NCBI GenBank assembly: GCA_051294375.1
Contig: CM119267.1
Location: forward strand, 23,924,111-23,988,110
Length of the DNA: 64,000 nt
Direction of reading: 5' to 3'
From: Paraspadella gotoi
Lineage: Eukaryota > Chaetognatha
A program made the translations under genes and the position numbers. The notes beneath the pieces are model-generated. The model saw only the letters and a program-made list of their open reading frames with translations, ran no database searches and was not told the DNA's origin. Shown here piece after piece: positions 1-10,062 of the stretch; positions within the stretch are counted from its first letter, which is position 1, and every line of letters starts with the position of its first letter.

Positions 1-158
1 ATTCAGTAATGTAAAACAATTTTATAAATTTTTAATTTAATCTTTTTCTTATCTTTTTATACGGCCTTCCTAAAAGAAACCTCTTAAATAACCAAGAAAT
101 CTCTTTATTATATACATTATAATTATTATACATATATATTATATTATTCCGGTTCCAG

Positions 159-330
159 GTCTCGACCAAATCGCAAGATTTTGTAGCGATTCTGATCGCA
201 ACGAACGGTTCGCTGCTTCTGTCTCAGGGAATGACAGAGAACAACACACCCCTAATGGCGTAGAAATCAAAGACTTCACGGCAAAGATCAAAACTCAAGG
301 ATCGGAACTTTCGACCTTTTGGAGACGAGG
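159..330 (+). CDS. Candidate internal exon, start of a SEA-like domain (upstream paralogue)
   Basis: The segment lies between an acceptor (ttccag) and a donor (gtgaga). In the frame starting with two carried-over bases it is open for 56 codons. It reads LDQIARFCSD near the start and GVEIKDFTAKIKTQGSELST near the end. The second part has the look of the first strand and helix of a SEA domain and weakly resembles the SEA start in the complete gene at 37.5 kb (ALGVTYDSAMADKTSPEF). It ends with two carried bases, which fits the next candidate exon at 1124. Function is inferred from position: two exons later comes an EGF exon clearly like the last exon of the main gene. No start codon is present, so the gene begins upstream of the window. 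Confidence is modest because the similarity is judged by eye. Confidence 0.4.
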
Positions 331-1123
331 GTGAGACCCTTTTCACAATTAACACACTTAACATGTTTTTTAAGAACTAATTAATGCATAAATAAAAAAC
401 TATGAGAAACCATTTTTTCTTGCTTTGGTTTGGCGAACCTAATCCATTAAGAGATTTTCCTTCTTTCGGTTCTATTTTGAAGACCAGGCCAAGCCCGTCG
501 ATTCTGAGGCTCGCTTTATTCCGTAAAACTGACCGGTGTTTTTCCAGATCAATGGACAGATAGCATTTAATTTAGAACGCGACTTAATAAGACTTTTTTT
601 GTGTCTGCCTGTTTATTGTTCTATTGAATTTTTTAAAAAGATTATCAACTGAGCCTTGTGGAAAAAACTTGTTTCGTGTAAAAAAGTTTTTATTGTCCAA
701 GAAAGGAACAGGGAAAGGGGCGGTGACTAATATTAATAATATTAATAATACAGACTGGGAGACCGTGACTGAAAATTATTATTAATAATTTATTTTTAAT
801 TATAATTTTCCAGTTGCAAGGAAACTTTTGAACGGCGCTTTTACGGAGATGGTCAAATTCGGAAAGGGTGATCAATTTGGGGTGGAAATTCAAAAAACGA
901 CGGATATTTGGTGATTATTTTTTTGTATTTTGATATTTTTTTTCGTTGTTACATTAGCAAGGCTGGTGGTTCCGTATTAATATAACCGCAACCTAGAATT
1001 TAAATAATAACTCCGATGCTGATATGAACGTTCTCGTATTGTATATTATATTGTACGATGTATGATGGATACTTAATAGAGTATGTTTCCGAAAACCAAC
1101 CGCGTTGGGTTTTTATCCCTCAG

Positions 1124-1278
1124 GCGGAATTCTCTGCGAGTTACCAAAGACGTCGTCCAATGAAGGGAAGGGCGTGAACGGGAGTCGAAGGGGATCAACG
1201 ACGCCATCGGGGGTCCAGAGTGCGAGGCGAAACGCCGTGCTGTCAGTTTCTTCGAAAAGATTCAGGTCGTCGTATCAG
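1124..1278 (+). CDS. Candidate internal exon, end of a SEA-like domain, with an in-frame stop
   Basis: Acceptor ccctcag precedes the segment and donor gtcgac follows it. The frame set by the exon at 159-330 reads RNSLRVTKDVVQ, then a TGA, then continues open to CEAKRRAVSFFEKIQVVVS. The exon ends with one carried base G. Joined to the exon at 1971 this gives the Asp of DPNEC. The main gene makes the same join: its SEA exon ends in IIIV plus a carried G, followed by DPDEC. The matched phase and context suggest this is the SEA-to-EGF boundary of a paralogue. The TGA may be a sequencing error or a real lesion. The length (155 bp versus 253 bp in the main gene) is short. Confidence 0.4.
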
Positions 1279-1334
1279 GTCGACAAAAAAACTACTAGGG
1301 TGGATGGAGGGATGGGAATGGAGTGAGATTATTG

Positions 1335-1493
1335 AATGAAATTGGTACAACGCAATATAACAATTATCCATTTCATTTAATATGTAAGGACAGGCTTTGG
1401 TGTTTAAGGCCTCCATCACTCTTACAAGATAATGACATAGCAGGGTCCCTGCAAGCTTTCAATCAAGACTCTCTCGTTTATTCACTCCCAAAG
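1335..1493 (-). repeat. Dispersed repeat family R1, minus orientation
   Basis: The segment runs from tgaaattggtacaac to tttattcactcccaaag. It contains the hallmark ggcctccatcactcttacaa and the reverse complement of the copy at 3921-4172. Further copies or fragments lie near 11800, 35030, 38770, 41785 and 51518. No coding potential was seen. The element class is unknown. Confidence 0.75.
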
Positions 1494-1970
1494 TAAACCT
1501 TGGCTTTCCCTATCAATAAAGTGGTATTGAGGCAGCTTTAAAGTTCTTTAATATTTCCAAAGAATGTTTCAATGTACGAAAGACTGAATGTGTAGAGGAT
1601 AGAAGTTTATTTGAATAATATTTATTAATTAAAAGTAAGTAATTTATATAAATCTGACTAATTCTGTCGAAATTCTCCTTCGGGCCCTGCCTATCTATTA
1701 AGTTGTGTTGTAAGCCTGTCCTTATAAAATTTCTTACTCACAATCAGGGCCTTCAATTCTAAGCTTGTGAACTGACCATTATTCCATTAGTAATAATCTT
1801 AAGTTGCTCTTCTACAAAATTGTTTACAAAGTCTCACTTTTGAAAATAACCTAAACTTCTCATCGCTATGGTATAGTTGAATTTTTGGTTATAATTTATA
1901 ATGTACAGACATGTCATCTATATCTCATTGGTAATTTTGGTATCCCCCCCCCTCCTCTTTCCTCCTCCAG

Positions 1971-2283
1971 ACCCCAACGAGTGCGCCAACCACTAACGAC
2001 AACGACTGTCATCGCCTGGGCCACCTGTTCCACGCCCGACTTACCTTCCATTGCGTCTGCCGACCCCGGATACGAAGACGCAACGACGTCCGCGCGCGCG
2101 GACGCGAACTGTTCTGGCCCGGCAATATACAACGACAACAACAACAACGAGGCACTTGGAGAAGGCCTATATCGCGGCCGGAACGATTCTGGCCGTCGCC
2201 GTCGTCGTCGTCGTCGTCCTTCATCGTCGTCGTTATTCTTTTGTGAAAGAAAACGGACGAAGGCTTCCTCGCCCGATGCCTAA
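1971..2283 (+). pseudogene. Terminal EGF plus transmembrane exon of a ZP/SEA/EGF-type paralogue, frame-broken
   Basis: After the acceptor cctccag, the frame carrying one G reads DPNECAN and then meets TAA. Shifting frame recovers NDNDCHRLGHLFHARLTFHC followed by VC. A second shift gives GYEDATTSARADANCSG, and a third gives a hydrophobic stretch AAGTILAVAVVVVVVLHRRR. In the same order the main gene's last exon (44296-44675) has DPDEC, NHDCHAHATC, SFSCVC, GYKDG, then a valine-rich transmembrane helix and a basic tail. Stretches of nucleotide similarity support homology. This is therefore the 3' end of a related membrane-anchored gene. The three breaks are either sequencing indels, which are common elsewhere in this window, or real decay. 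Confidence 0.55.
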
Positions 2284-3121
2284 TCGTACAATCGCGGACC
2301 TTACGAGATGGCCGTCATTAAAAGGGCGTGGTTTACTGCGCTGCAGCTCTGCACTTTGGATAAGTACCTGCGGGCTCTCCCTAATATGGTGTTGCATGCA
2401 AGCTTAGAATTTAAAGGACGCTGCAGATCGTGCATTTTGTGGTTTCTCAACTCCAAATTCAGCTCTAAAGCTTAAGCGTTCGCTGCAGCTCGGACTTTTA
2501 AGGTTCTGCGAGCTTTGGGACTTAGGCGAAACTCCGGGATGGATTCTCAGATTGAATATAAACGAGTTTTGCAGCTCAATAATTTTTTTTTAACTCCATG
2601 GCTTGAAAACTGTTGTGGTGCTTGATTATTAATTCTGCTGCTCCAAGAAACCTGTTATTTATATTAATCTGTATTTACGCAGTTTTCTGAAAACGGTGGA
2701 GGTATGGTTAGCGCTTTACTTGTTTAGTGGCGTTATTAAGTGGTGAAAAAAGCTCTCCTAGATATATTAGTAATTGTTTGAAAATTGTCCCACTAAATGA
2801 AAATACTTACGGTGCAATATGGAAATCTAAGTTATTATAATAAATTGTAATCTTCTAAAAATCAAGTCGTTCTTCGAACTATAATTATCAATTGTTAATA
2901 TTGTCCATTGTCGTTGGCGTTTTCGTGTTTTAATTTGAGTTTGCAATAAATTTTCTAGTCTGATTGTGTTTTTAAAGGTTTGTTTTACTAAACGGTTTAA
3001 ATTCACAGTTATCTACTGTTATCTTACCAGCTTTTTTGTTGTATTATTATTTACTAATTTTATTCAGTAACATTTTTATTCTCAATACTCGGACTGTGCA
3101 AACTAGTGCAAAATGCATCCC

Positions 3122-3159
<38 letters not shown>

Positions 3160-3920
3160 CAGTTCTCTCTCCTCTCTCTCTCTCTCTCTCGTCTCTCTCT
3201 CTCTTGCATTACGATACGGATAATAGACAAAAACCGGTTTCACCACCGAATTTTTCCTGTCAGAAAACTCAGTGAAGTTAAAAAATGAAAAATAAACTAA
3301 AAAAACTGTCCTTAAGCTTAGTTAAATATACTGTCGTCGTGAAAAAATGTTTTTTTCTTCGCTTTTTTCCTAAAATTTGGATATATCTTTAAAAAGTAAT
3401 GTTATATTAGTTTTGCGAATTTTTATAAATAACGTTACTTCCTCACCAATTAATGTAACCCATTGTTCTGTCAGAATCGAATTATCGGTTTTTTATTAAA
3501 ATTTTATTCTTAAAAAAAAGTAATTCGATTTTTTCCTTTAATTCGACAAATTAAAATAAAACATTTTTTTTTTAACTTTTTTCAGTCTATATCAGGTTAC
3601 ATCAGTTTGTTTTCTATATAAAAAGAATGTAAAACCAAAAAAAAATCATGGATTTTTTTCTCATTAGCAAACAAACGAATACGGAATAAAATTAAGGAAT
3701 AAAACAAAAACAAAAGACGATAAAACAAATGGCCTCTTGGAACGCTTACACGACGATGGAAAGCACAAAGAAACGTAAATACTCCTTTTATTTTCTTTTA
3801 TTAATTTGCATTAAATCCGTAAACTGACAGAAGTGCATATAATTAATTATCTCAGAAAATAAATTAGTAATAATCAAAAAATTAATATACAAATAGCAGC
3901 ATAGAAAACATAAATAAGGA
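2284..3920. other. Intergenic stretch without a recognisable gene
   Basis: No coding exon was supported. Around 2335-2600 the motif gctgcagctc recurs at irregular spacing with degenerate flanks, suggesting old tandem repeats. After a CT microsatellite at 3117-3205 the DNA is AT-rich with poly-T and poly-A runs. Confidence 0.6.
3117..3205. repeat. (CT)n microsatellite
   Basis: Nearly pure CT dinucleotides interrupted by cct and gtct. The serine/leucine-rich reading frames across it are low-complexity artefacts. Confidence 0.95.
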
Positions 3921-4172
3921 AGTGTTCTTTTCATACATTTGAAACATTCTTTGAAACATTATACCACTTCATTGATTGGGAAGCCAGGTACTCTGGGAGT
4001 GAATAAAACGAGACTGTGAGGAGAGTCTTGATTGAAAGCCTTGCAGGGAGCTGCTATGTTATTATCTGTAAGAGTGATGAAGGCCTTAAACCACCTAAGC
4101 CTGTTCAAAGTCAGGGGCAAGATAGCTTATTTATTAAATGAATGGATAATTATTTATATTGGTGTACGAATA
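3921..4172 (+). repeat. Dispersed repeat family R1, longest plus-strand copy
   Basis: Contains in order tgggaagccaggtactctgg, gggagtgaataaaacgagac, gaaggccttaaaccaccta, gtcaggggcaagatagctta and tgaatggataattatttata. Each block is found again at 38770-38975, and in reverse complement at 1335-1493 or 11800-11925. Probably a short non-autonomous element. No target-site duplication could be assigned. Confidence 0.75.
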
Positions 4173-4297
4173 TTTAATTAACAAGTAATCAAATTCCTCT
4201 CTCAAATCGATCACTCCCATCATCGCCGCCTATCCTAAACCCCCTCTCCTTTCTCCTAACAAACACCCTCTCTTTCCAAACCCTCTCCATTAAACAG

Positions 4298-4621
4298 CTA
4301 CCTCTCTCCTCCCGATCCTCTCGCCCCACGCCGCCGCGACAACAACAACAACAAGGACGATCGTCCCGACCCAAGATACTAACGACGATCCCGACGACGA
4401 ATACGATGATCCGTCGCCGGACGAAGCGGCTCCGGCGCGTCGGCGCGGAGACACGCCGTCGCCGCCGCCGTCAGTCCTCGCCGTCAACGATGGCGCCGAC
4501 GTCGACGACGAGACGAAATCGCCGCGAAAAGAAGCCGTTCGTCGTCGCCGTCGTCTTCGCCGTCGTCGTCTTCGCCGTGCCTGTTTTTTAATCTTGCTGG
4601 TCGGAGACGTTGGGAATGGGG
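4298..4621 (+). CDS. Candidate coding exon: acidic, proline- and arginine-rich segment plus a possible membrane helix
   Basis: Between acceptor taaacag and donor gtgagg one frame is open throughout. It contains NDDPDDEYDDPSPDEAAPAR, then PSPPPSVLAVNDGADVDDET, then an Arg-rich run. The Arg-rich run is a CGT/CGC microsatellite. In the neighbouring frame it would read FVVAVVFAVVVFAV, a convincing membrane helix, so a small indel near 4530 may have displaced the frame. Codons end mostly in C or G, like the clear exons in this window. It could be the first exon of the multi-pass membrane gene downstream, or the 3' end of a separate gene. The carried G at its end does not join cleanly to the exon at 5199. 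Confidence 0.4.
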
Positions 4622-4885
4622 GTGAGGCAAGAGGAAGGGAGGGGTGGGGGGGAAGAGGATGGTGGGAAGAGGAGGAAGAGGATGGTAGGAGAGGGGATTT
4701 AGCCGGGAAGAGGATGGTGGGTTGTAGGGGGAAGAGGAATGGTAGAAAAGAGAAAGAGGATGGTGGGAGGAGGGGGGAAGAGGATGGTTGGAATGGGAAG
4801 AGGATTGGAGAGAAGAGAAAGAGGACGGTGGGAGGAGGGGGAAGAAGAATGGTGGGTTAAGGGAGAAAGAGGATGGTGGCATGGT
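4605..4885. repeat. Purine-rich (GA/GGA) minisatellite
   Basis: Diverged tandem copies of a unit like ggggaagaggatggtgggag on the + strand. The strong purine asymmetry accounts for the glycine/arginine/glutamate-rich + frames and the proline/serine-rich - frames here. Confidence 0.85.
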
Positions 4886-5198
4886 AAGGCATGAAAAAGT
4901 TATTAAATCTGACTTTTAGGGAGTCTTTTTGTATAAAAGTTTTACTGTCTCGGTATGGTTATGATTATTGATTATGTAGAATGGAGGGCAGAAAAACCAA
5001 TAAACAATAAATAATTAAATATGCTATAGAGGCTAGAGTCACCAATAGCTCTTATATTGTCTATTCAGTTTCTGCCAATTTCAGAAATTTTCTCTAGAAA
5101 CTTTATCCTTTGACCGATGGACAATTATTTATTTATTTATTTATTCATCTGTTTTATTTTTTATTCCAATTTCATTTCGAACTGACCTTTTGTTTCAG

Positions 5199-5319
5199 AC
5201 CAACTTCCCCGACTTTCTTGAGAATTTGGAACGACTCGATTTTGATGGGCGACGTTTTGAAGAATCAAAAAAGATACAAGATGCCCATCGTCTTCGGCCC
5301 CTGTGCTCATGTTTCCATG
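5199..5319 (+). CDS. Candidate exon of the multi-pass membrane protein gene
   Basis: Acceptor tgtttcag and donor gtaacg bound 121 bp. Two frames are open. One begins TNFPDFLENLERLDF. The other continues WNDSILMGDVLKNQKRYKMP and then IVFGPCAHVSM. Codon use (C/G at third positions) favours the first frame at the start and the second frame afterwards, so one small indel in the exon is likely. The second half has the character of a loop followed by a membrane segment. It lies 152 bp before the next clear exon on the same strand. Confidence 0.45.
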
Positions 5320-5471
5320 GTAACGAAACGTATAGAGGGGGACGTAGTCCTCTCTCTCTCTTCTCATCTCTCTCTCTTCTCTCTTCTCTCTCCTCATCTC
5401 TCTCTCTCTCTCTCCCCCCCCCTTTTTTCCCTACTACGACATAGTTAACTGCTTTCCTTCTCCACCGCCAG

Positions 5472-5613
5472 GGCGGCGGCGGGGTTTTTCGATCTCCTCT
5501 TCCTGATCTTTTGTTTGTTCTCCCTCTGTTGTCAACGAGAGAAACTCGGCGTTTTAGCCAGCGTCTTTCATCACTGGACGATTCTCGCCATGACCGTCTC
5601 ATGGGTGTTTCAG
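5472..5613 (+). CDS. Exon of a multi-pass membrane protein
   Basis: Lies between acceptor ccgccag and donor gttgcg. After one carried base it reads AAAGFFDLLFLIFCLFSLCC, then QREKLGVLASVFHHWTILAM and TVSWVFQ. This gives two hydrophobic membrane spans separated by a short charged loop. The exon ends in phase 0, exactly matching the next exon at 6381, which continues VSWLYALSVEKDFF. Codons are biased to C/G endings as in the other convincing exons. No family was recognised. Function unknown beyond an integral membrane protein. Confidence 0.75.
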
Positions 5614-5617
5614 GTTG

Positions 5618-5627
5618 CGAGGGAGAG

Positions 5628-5683
<56 letters not shown>

Positions 5684-5785
5684 AGAGAGAGATGAACTAA
5701 AGAAGGGAGAAGAGAGAGGAAAACGCAGAAAAAGAATAACAGATAGATAGACAGATAGATAGATAGATAAATAGATAGATGAATA
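5618..5785. repeat. (GA)n followed by (GATA)n microsatellites
   Basis: A GA-dinucleotide run covers about 5618-5694. A run of gata/gaca/aata tetranucleotides follows at about 5737-5785. Both lie within the intron of the membrane protein gene. Confidence 0.9.
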
Positions 5786-5849
5786 GGTTTATAAAAACGA
5801 GATAAAATATAACAAAAGTGCAATGAAGAATTAATTTTGATTCTTTCTT

Positions 5850-6379
5850 CTTCTTCCCCTCCCTCTTCTCATCCTCTTCTCCTATCGCCTCTACCTCTCC
5901 CCATCTCTCTCTCTCCTCTCCCTTTCTTCTTCCCCCGTCCTCTCTTCTCACTCTCTTCCCTCTCATCTCTCCCTCCCCATCTCTCTCTCCCTCTCCCTTT
6001 CTTCTCCCCCTCCCTCTTCTCACCTCTTCTCCCTCTCCTTTCCCTCTCTCCATCTCTACTCTTCTCCCTCTCCCTCTCCCCATCTCTCTCTCCCTCTCCT
6101 TTCTTCTTCCCCCTCCCCTCTTCTCACCCTCTTCTCCCTCTCCTTTCCCTCTCTCCATCTCTCTCTTCTCCCTCTCCCTCTCCCCATTCTCTCCCCTCTC
6201 CCTTTCTTCTTCCCCCTCCCTGTTCTCACCCTCTTCTCCTCTCCTTTCCCTCTCGCCATGTCTCTCTTCTCCCTCTCCTCTCCCCATCTCTCTCTATCTA
6301 TCCCCACTATCTCTCTCTCTCTCTCTCTCACCCCATCTCTCCTCTCTCTCGCTCTCTCACTCTCTCTCTCTCATCATCA
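5850..6379. repeat. Polypyrimidine minisatellite with a unit of roughly 100 bp
   Basis: About 530 bp are almost free of purines on the + strand. Blocks such as ccatctctctctccctctcc and ttcttccccctcc recur at roughly 100-bp spacing. It runs directly into the acceptor of the exon at 6381 and forms an extreme polypyrimidine tract. Reading frames across it on both strands are low-complexity artefacts. Confidence 0.9.
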
Positions 6380-6380
6380 G

Positions 6381-6492
6381 GTATCCTGGCTCTACGCCCT
6401 CAGCGTCGAGAAAGATTTCTTCTCGGCTTTCATTTCTTCTCATTTGTTATTCGTGTTTCTTTCGGTTGATGAGTTTCGGTCCTCGCCGTTTG
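6381..6492 (+). CDS. Exon of a multi-pass membrane protein
   Basis: Acceptor catcatcag and donor gtgagt bound 112 bp. In the phase-0 frame continued from 5472-5613 it reads VSWLYALSVEKDFFSAFISS, then HLLFVFLSVDEFRSSPF. A short amphipathic part is followed by a membrane span (AFISSHLLFVFLSV). The exon ends with one carried base. The next recognised exon (7571) needs two carried bases. So either a small exon is missing in the repeat- and gap-containing intron, or there is a sequence error. Confidence 0.75.
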
Positions 6493-6599
6493 GTGAGTTT
6501 TTTTTTGTTTTGTTTTTGTTTTTCAGGGGTGGGCAGAAAGAATCTAGTTTTTTAGCACTCTTTTCCTAAAGCGCCATATTTTTGTTCCTTTAATCCGGA

Positions 6600-6775
6600 A
6601 TTTAATTTTAACCTTAATAACTAAATACTAATATGTGTTTAAACTTTTTAAACTTATCCTTAACCCTAATCCTAAACCTATGACTCTAATCCCTAACCCC
6701 TAATCTCTAACTTATCCTACCTTAAATCCTTATCCTTAACCTCCAACCTAATCTTAACCTAAAAAAATTAACGCA
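6600..6775. repeat. Degenerate CCCTAA-like (telomere-type) repeat
   Basis: Loose copies of the animal telomere unit on its C-rich strand recur with variation: taaccctaatcctaaacc, atccctaacccctaatctc and related blocks. No perfect tandem array is present, so this is an interstitial or chance telomere-like stretch inside an intron. Confidence 0.45.
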
Positions 6776-6880
6776 ATTTTCAAATTTAAGATGAAGAAGT
6801 TTCTGGGAAATTAAGTCCCAAAAATTCCACCATCCGACCACCTCCTCTAAAAGCCAACCCCCCCATCCACTCCGCCCCCC

Positions 6881-7553
6881 ACTATAAGAGCTTAGTAGGG
6901 TGGATGACGGAAAATATCCAGGGCCTGCGCTATCGAGCCAGAACGACTACACTATAAGAGCTTAGTAGGGTGGAGGGACGGAAAATATCACGGGCTCGCT
7001 ATCGAGCCAGAACGACTACACTATAAGGCTTAGTAGGGTGGAGGACGGAAAATATCACAAGGGCCTCCTAATCGAGCCAGAACGACTACACTATAAGAGC
7101 TTAGTAGGGGTGGAGGACGGAAAATATCACAGGCGCTCGCTATCGGAGCCAGAACGACTACACTATAAGAGCTTAGTAGGGTGGAGGACGGAAAATATCA
7201 CAGGGCCTCTCGCTATCGAGCAGAACGACTCACTATAAGAGCTTAGTAGGGTGGAGGACGGAAATATCACAGGGCCTCGCTATCGAGCCAGAACGATTAA
7301 CACTATAAGACTTTAGTAGGGTGGATATACGGAAAATATCACAGGCGCTATTCGAGCCAGAACGACTACACTATAAGAGCTTAGTAGGGTGGATGACGTT
7401 AAATATACAAGGGCCTCGGCTTATCGAGCCATGAACACGCAGCTACACTAATAAGAGCTTAGTGAAAGGGTGGAGACGGAAAAANNNNNNNNNNNNNNNN
7501 NNNNNNNNNTATCACAGGGCCTCGCTATCGAGCCAGAACGACTATAGGGCCCC
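6881..7553. repeat. Tandem array, unit about 69 bp, about nine copies, spanning an assembly gap
   Basis: Each unit contains ctataagagcttagtagggt, ggacggaaaatatcaca, gggcctcgctatcgagcc and agaacgacta. Copies start near 6882, 6951, 7019, 7090, 7161, 7231, 7302, 7370 and 7445. Differences are mostly one- or two-base insertions or deletions. A 25-N gap (7485-7509) sits within the array. Located in the intron between exons 6381-6492 and 7571-7720. Confidence 0.9.
7485..7509. other. Assembly gap, 25 N
   Basis: Run of N inside the 69-bp tandem array. The fixed-looking length suggests a placeholder for unknown distance. Confidence 0.98.
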
Positions 7554-7570
7554 CCTCCCTCCCCCTTCAG

Positions 7571-7720
7571 GTCTTACCGTTACTACCGCCAGCTCCTCGC
7601 TCTTCTCGATCGACGTCCGCTCTCGATCTTCGCTCGCGTCGTCCACAACGGATTTTCCATCTTCGCCTTCTGGACCGGGATCCTGGCTCTCTTTCAGTTC
7701 GGGACGATGATGACCCACAT
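7571..7720 (+). CDS. Exon of a multi-pass membrane protein
   Basis: Acceptor cccttcag and donor gtgagg bound 150 bp. After one carried base it reads SYRYYRQLLALLDRRPLSIF, then ARVVHNGFSIFAFWTGILAL and FQFGTMMTH. A basic loop leads into one long membrane span (FSIFAFWTGILALFQFG). It ends with two carried bases (AT) that join the first base of the exon at 8284 to give Met, then FGFDVATMMK. The frame and phase agreement with the downstream exons is good evidence that it is real. Confidence 0.75.
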
Positions 7721-8198
7721 GTGAGGGAAAAGTGGGCGGGAGAGGAGGAGGGGGGGGTGAAGAGAAGGCGTGGCTGAAAGTCTCGCTCTAACCGGGGAAT
7801 TGATTGATCACGGGCGGCCGTGCATTGATAGTCAGTGCACCCTGGAAGCTACACTGGAATAAATCAGAAGAGAAGCACAACGATGATCATTGATCATTGA
7901 TCAAGAACCACAGAACCTATCAGTAACCCAACCCCTCTCCTATTGTTATTAATAACTAATGATAGCTGAAAAGGAAAGGTAATGAATATTGAATAATAAA
8001 TATCGATCGATGAATAATAAATGAATAAATACGTAGTGAAATGTTTTATTTGTCAATGAATAAGAAAATAAGTATTCAATTGAATAAAAGTCCGATGATG
8101 AATATTCACGAAAGTTTCTTCCTGACAATTTGAATGAGGTGATTTAGAAACAGGGGATATAGTCAATGTGATGTTGAGATGGGGGAAGGGCTGTAGTT

Positions 8199-8250
<52 letters not shown>

Positions 8251-8283
8251 CTTCTATTTTCTATCTCACATTTCGATTGCAAG
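7721..8283. other. Intron with a (GA)n run
   Basis: AT-rich intron. Short repeats of tgaataataaat occur around 7980-8070, and a pure GA run lies at about 8203-8246 before the next acceptor. No other feature was seen. Confidence 0.7.
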
Positions 8284-8402
8284 GTTCGGTTTCGACGTCG
8301 CGACGATGATGAAAGTCGTCTTGGGTCTTTGGACGGGAGAGATGATCCTCTGGTATTTGATCGACCTTACCCTCGCGGACAAGTACACGAGACACGTAAT
8401 GG
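8284..8402 (+). CDS. Exon of a multi-pass membrane protein
   Basis: The exon lies between acceptor gattgcaag and donor gtaagg. It reads FGFDVATMMKVVLGLWTGEM, then ILWYLIDLTLADKYTRHVM. The central part is a membrane span containing acidic residues (GEMILWYLIDL). It ends with one carried G, which joins the next exon to give Ala followed by PYFLNA. Both boundaries are phase-consistent. Confidence 0.78.
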
Positions 8403-8956
8403 GTAAGGACAACGGACGTCGTGCCTGATTGACAGGGATAGAGAGTTCGGCTTATAACAAATACCTCAGTTTTTAAACTGACAGATGTTGCTGTAGCCTA
8501 CGATTTAAACCTGCCTCACCGCTGTCCGAGGGCAGCTTGGTCTCAATAACTGAACGGGCTTAATCGTCTCAGGCCTTCGTCCCAGGTTCTGGTTTAAATA
8601 TGACTGGTTTGACCGTGCGTGTGACAAGAGTCCAACACAGAGGTTCCGAGGTCCCTGATTTAGTTGGTCAGAATTTAGGCGCCATTTAAAATGATCATGT
8701 GCCTGACAAAACACGCAAGTAAACTTTTGATTATGACGGTATGATCTGGATTCTAACTTACCTCTGGCTTATTGACAAACATAGCGTTAAAAATGACGCG
8801 ATCGGAAAACAATGATAAAAATGTTTTGTTGATCCTCAAATAATAATTAATAATATCAATTTTTTTTAATTCTTGAATCCCTTCCTTCCCATTTCTTCCT
8901 CTTCTCCCACCCATATAACTTTCTATTCCTCCCCCACCCTCCCTCCTCCCCACAAG

Positions 8957-9165
8957 CCCCTTACTTCCTCAACGCCGCCCTCACGATCGGACTCCTCCTC
9001 GTCAACTCCCCCCACTTCTCCTCCTCCTCCTCCTTCTCTCTCCACTTCGGCGAGGATATCTCTCTCGATTGGCTCTTCGGCCTCCACGTCGTCGCCGACG
9101 TCTTCGTCGTCGTCAAAATCGTCGCTTACGTCGTCCGTTCCATTTATTTCCCGCTGGATTCGTGA
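8957..9165 (+). CDS. 3'-terminal exon of the multi-pass membrane protein gene
   Basis: After acceptor ccacaag the joined frame reads APYFLNAALTIGLLLVNSPH, a six-serine run, FSLHFGEDISLDWLFGLHVV, then ADVFVVVKIVAYVVRSIYFP and LDS with stop TGA at 9163-9165. Two membrane spans are visible (FLNAALTIGLLLV and the valine-rich VVADVFVVVKIVAYVV). With the upstream exons the protein has at least six hydrophobic spans. The family was not recognised; it could be a transporter, channel-like or orphan membrane protein. A poly(A) signal follows at 9309. The 5' end is not resolved. Confidence 0.78.
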
Positions 9166-9765
9166 ATCTCAGACGACATGAATATTGAACAATCGATTCT
9201 TTGCTTTATTTCTCCCCGGATTCGTGAATCTCAGACGACATGAATATTGAACAATCAATTCTTTACTTTTGATTATTTTACTCCTGGATTTATAAATATC
9301 GGGCAATGAATAAAAATTGAAAATTTAATAATCGATTCTTCACTTTGTTCATTTTCCTCTGAATTCCTGAATCTCAGACGAGGAATAATTGAATATTGAA
9401 TAAATTAATATTAAACAATATATTCTTCACTTTATCTCTCCTTGGATTCCCTAATCTCGGACAATGAATATTGAATAATCGATTCTCCGCTTTATTTACC
9501 CCTGGATTTATGAATATCAGATGATGAATATTGAACAATCAATTCTTTGTTTGATTTCTCCCTAGATTCATGAATCTTGGATGATGAATATTGAATAATT
9601 GATTCTTTACTTTCCCCCTGGATTTATAAATCTAAGATGATATGCATGATGAACAACTCTCTTTGTAAATTTCCCTCTGGAATCTTGAATCTTGGATGAT
9701 GGATTATGAATGTTAAATTTTTTTTTAATTTGTTATCTGATTGAAATCCAAAAATACATGAATCT
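9150..9765. repeat. Diverged tandem repeat, unit about 60-70 bp, beginning inside the last codons of the membrane gene
   Basis: The unit contains ctggattcgtgaatctcaga, cgacatgaatattgaacaat and cgattctttgctttatttct. The first two copies are nearly identical. Later ones through about 9765 drift. The first copy includes the final LDS codons and the TGA stop of the membrane protein, so the 3' UTR consists of this array. Confidence 0.85.
9309..9314 (+). terminator. Candidate poly(A) signal of the membrane protein gene
   Basis: AATAAA lies 144 bp after the TGA at 9163-9165. It is the first canonical hexamer downstream. AATAAA is frequent in AT-rich DNA, so the assignment is tentative. Confidence 0.4.
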
Positions 9766-9986
9766 CGACCGGACAATAAATGTCGAACTATCGCTTTTTC
9801 TCGCTTTTGGCAGTGTATAATGAATATAGATTGTAGAATAATCGATTATTTTCTGTTGATTTTTATGAATAGTATATTTAAACAAAATGTTTTTAATTTG
9901 TATTCACGCTTTGCTTTATCGACTATGTATTGCTATTGATAAAATATAATGGAAATAGTCAAATTCCTGTTCCAGATTCTTTTAAT

Positions 9987-10062
<76 letters not shown>

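Noticed and set aside
5697-6569. Serine/leucine-rich and arginine/glutamate-rich proteins across 5.7-6.5 kb
   Set aside because: Low-complexity translation of GA and CT microsatellites within an intron; only 6381-6492 is a credible exon.
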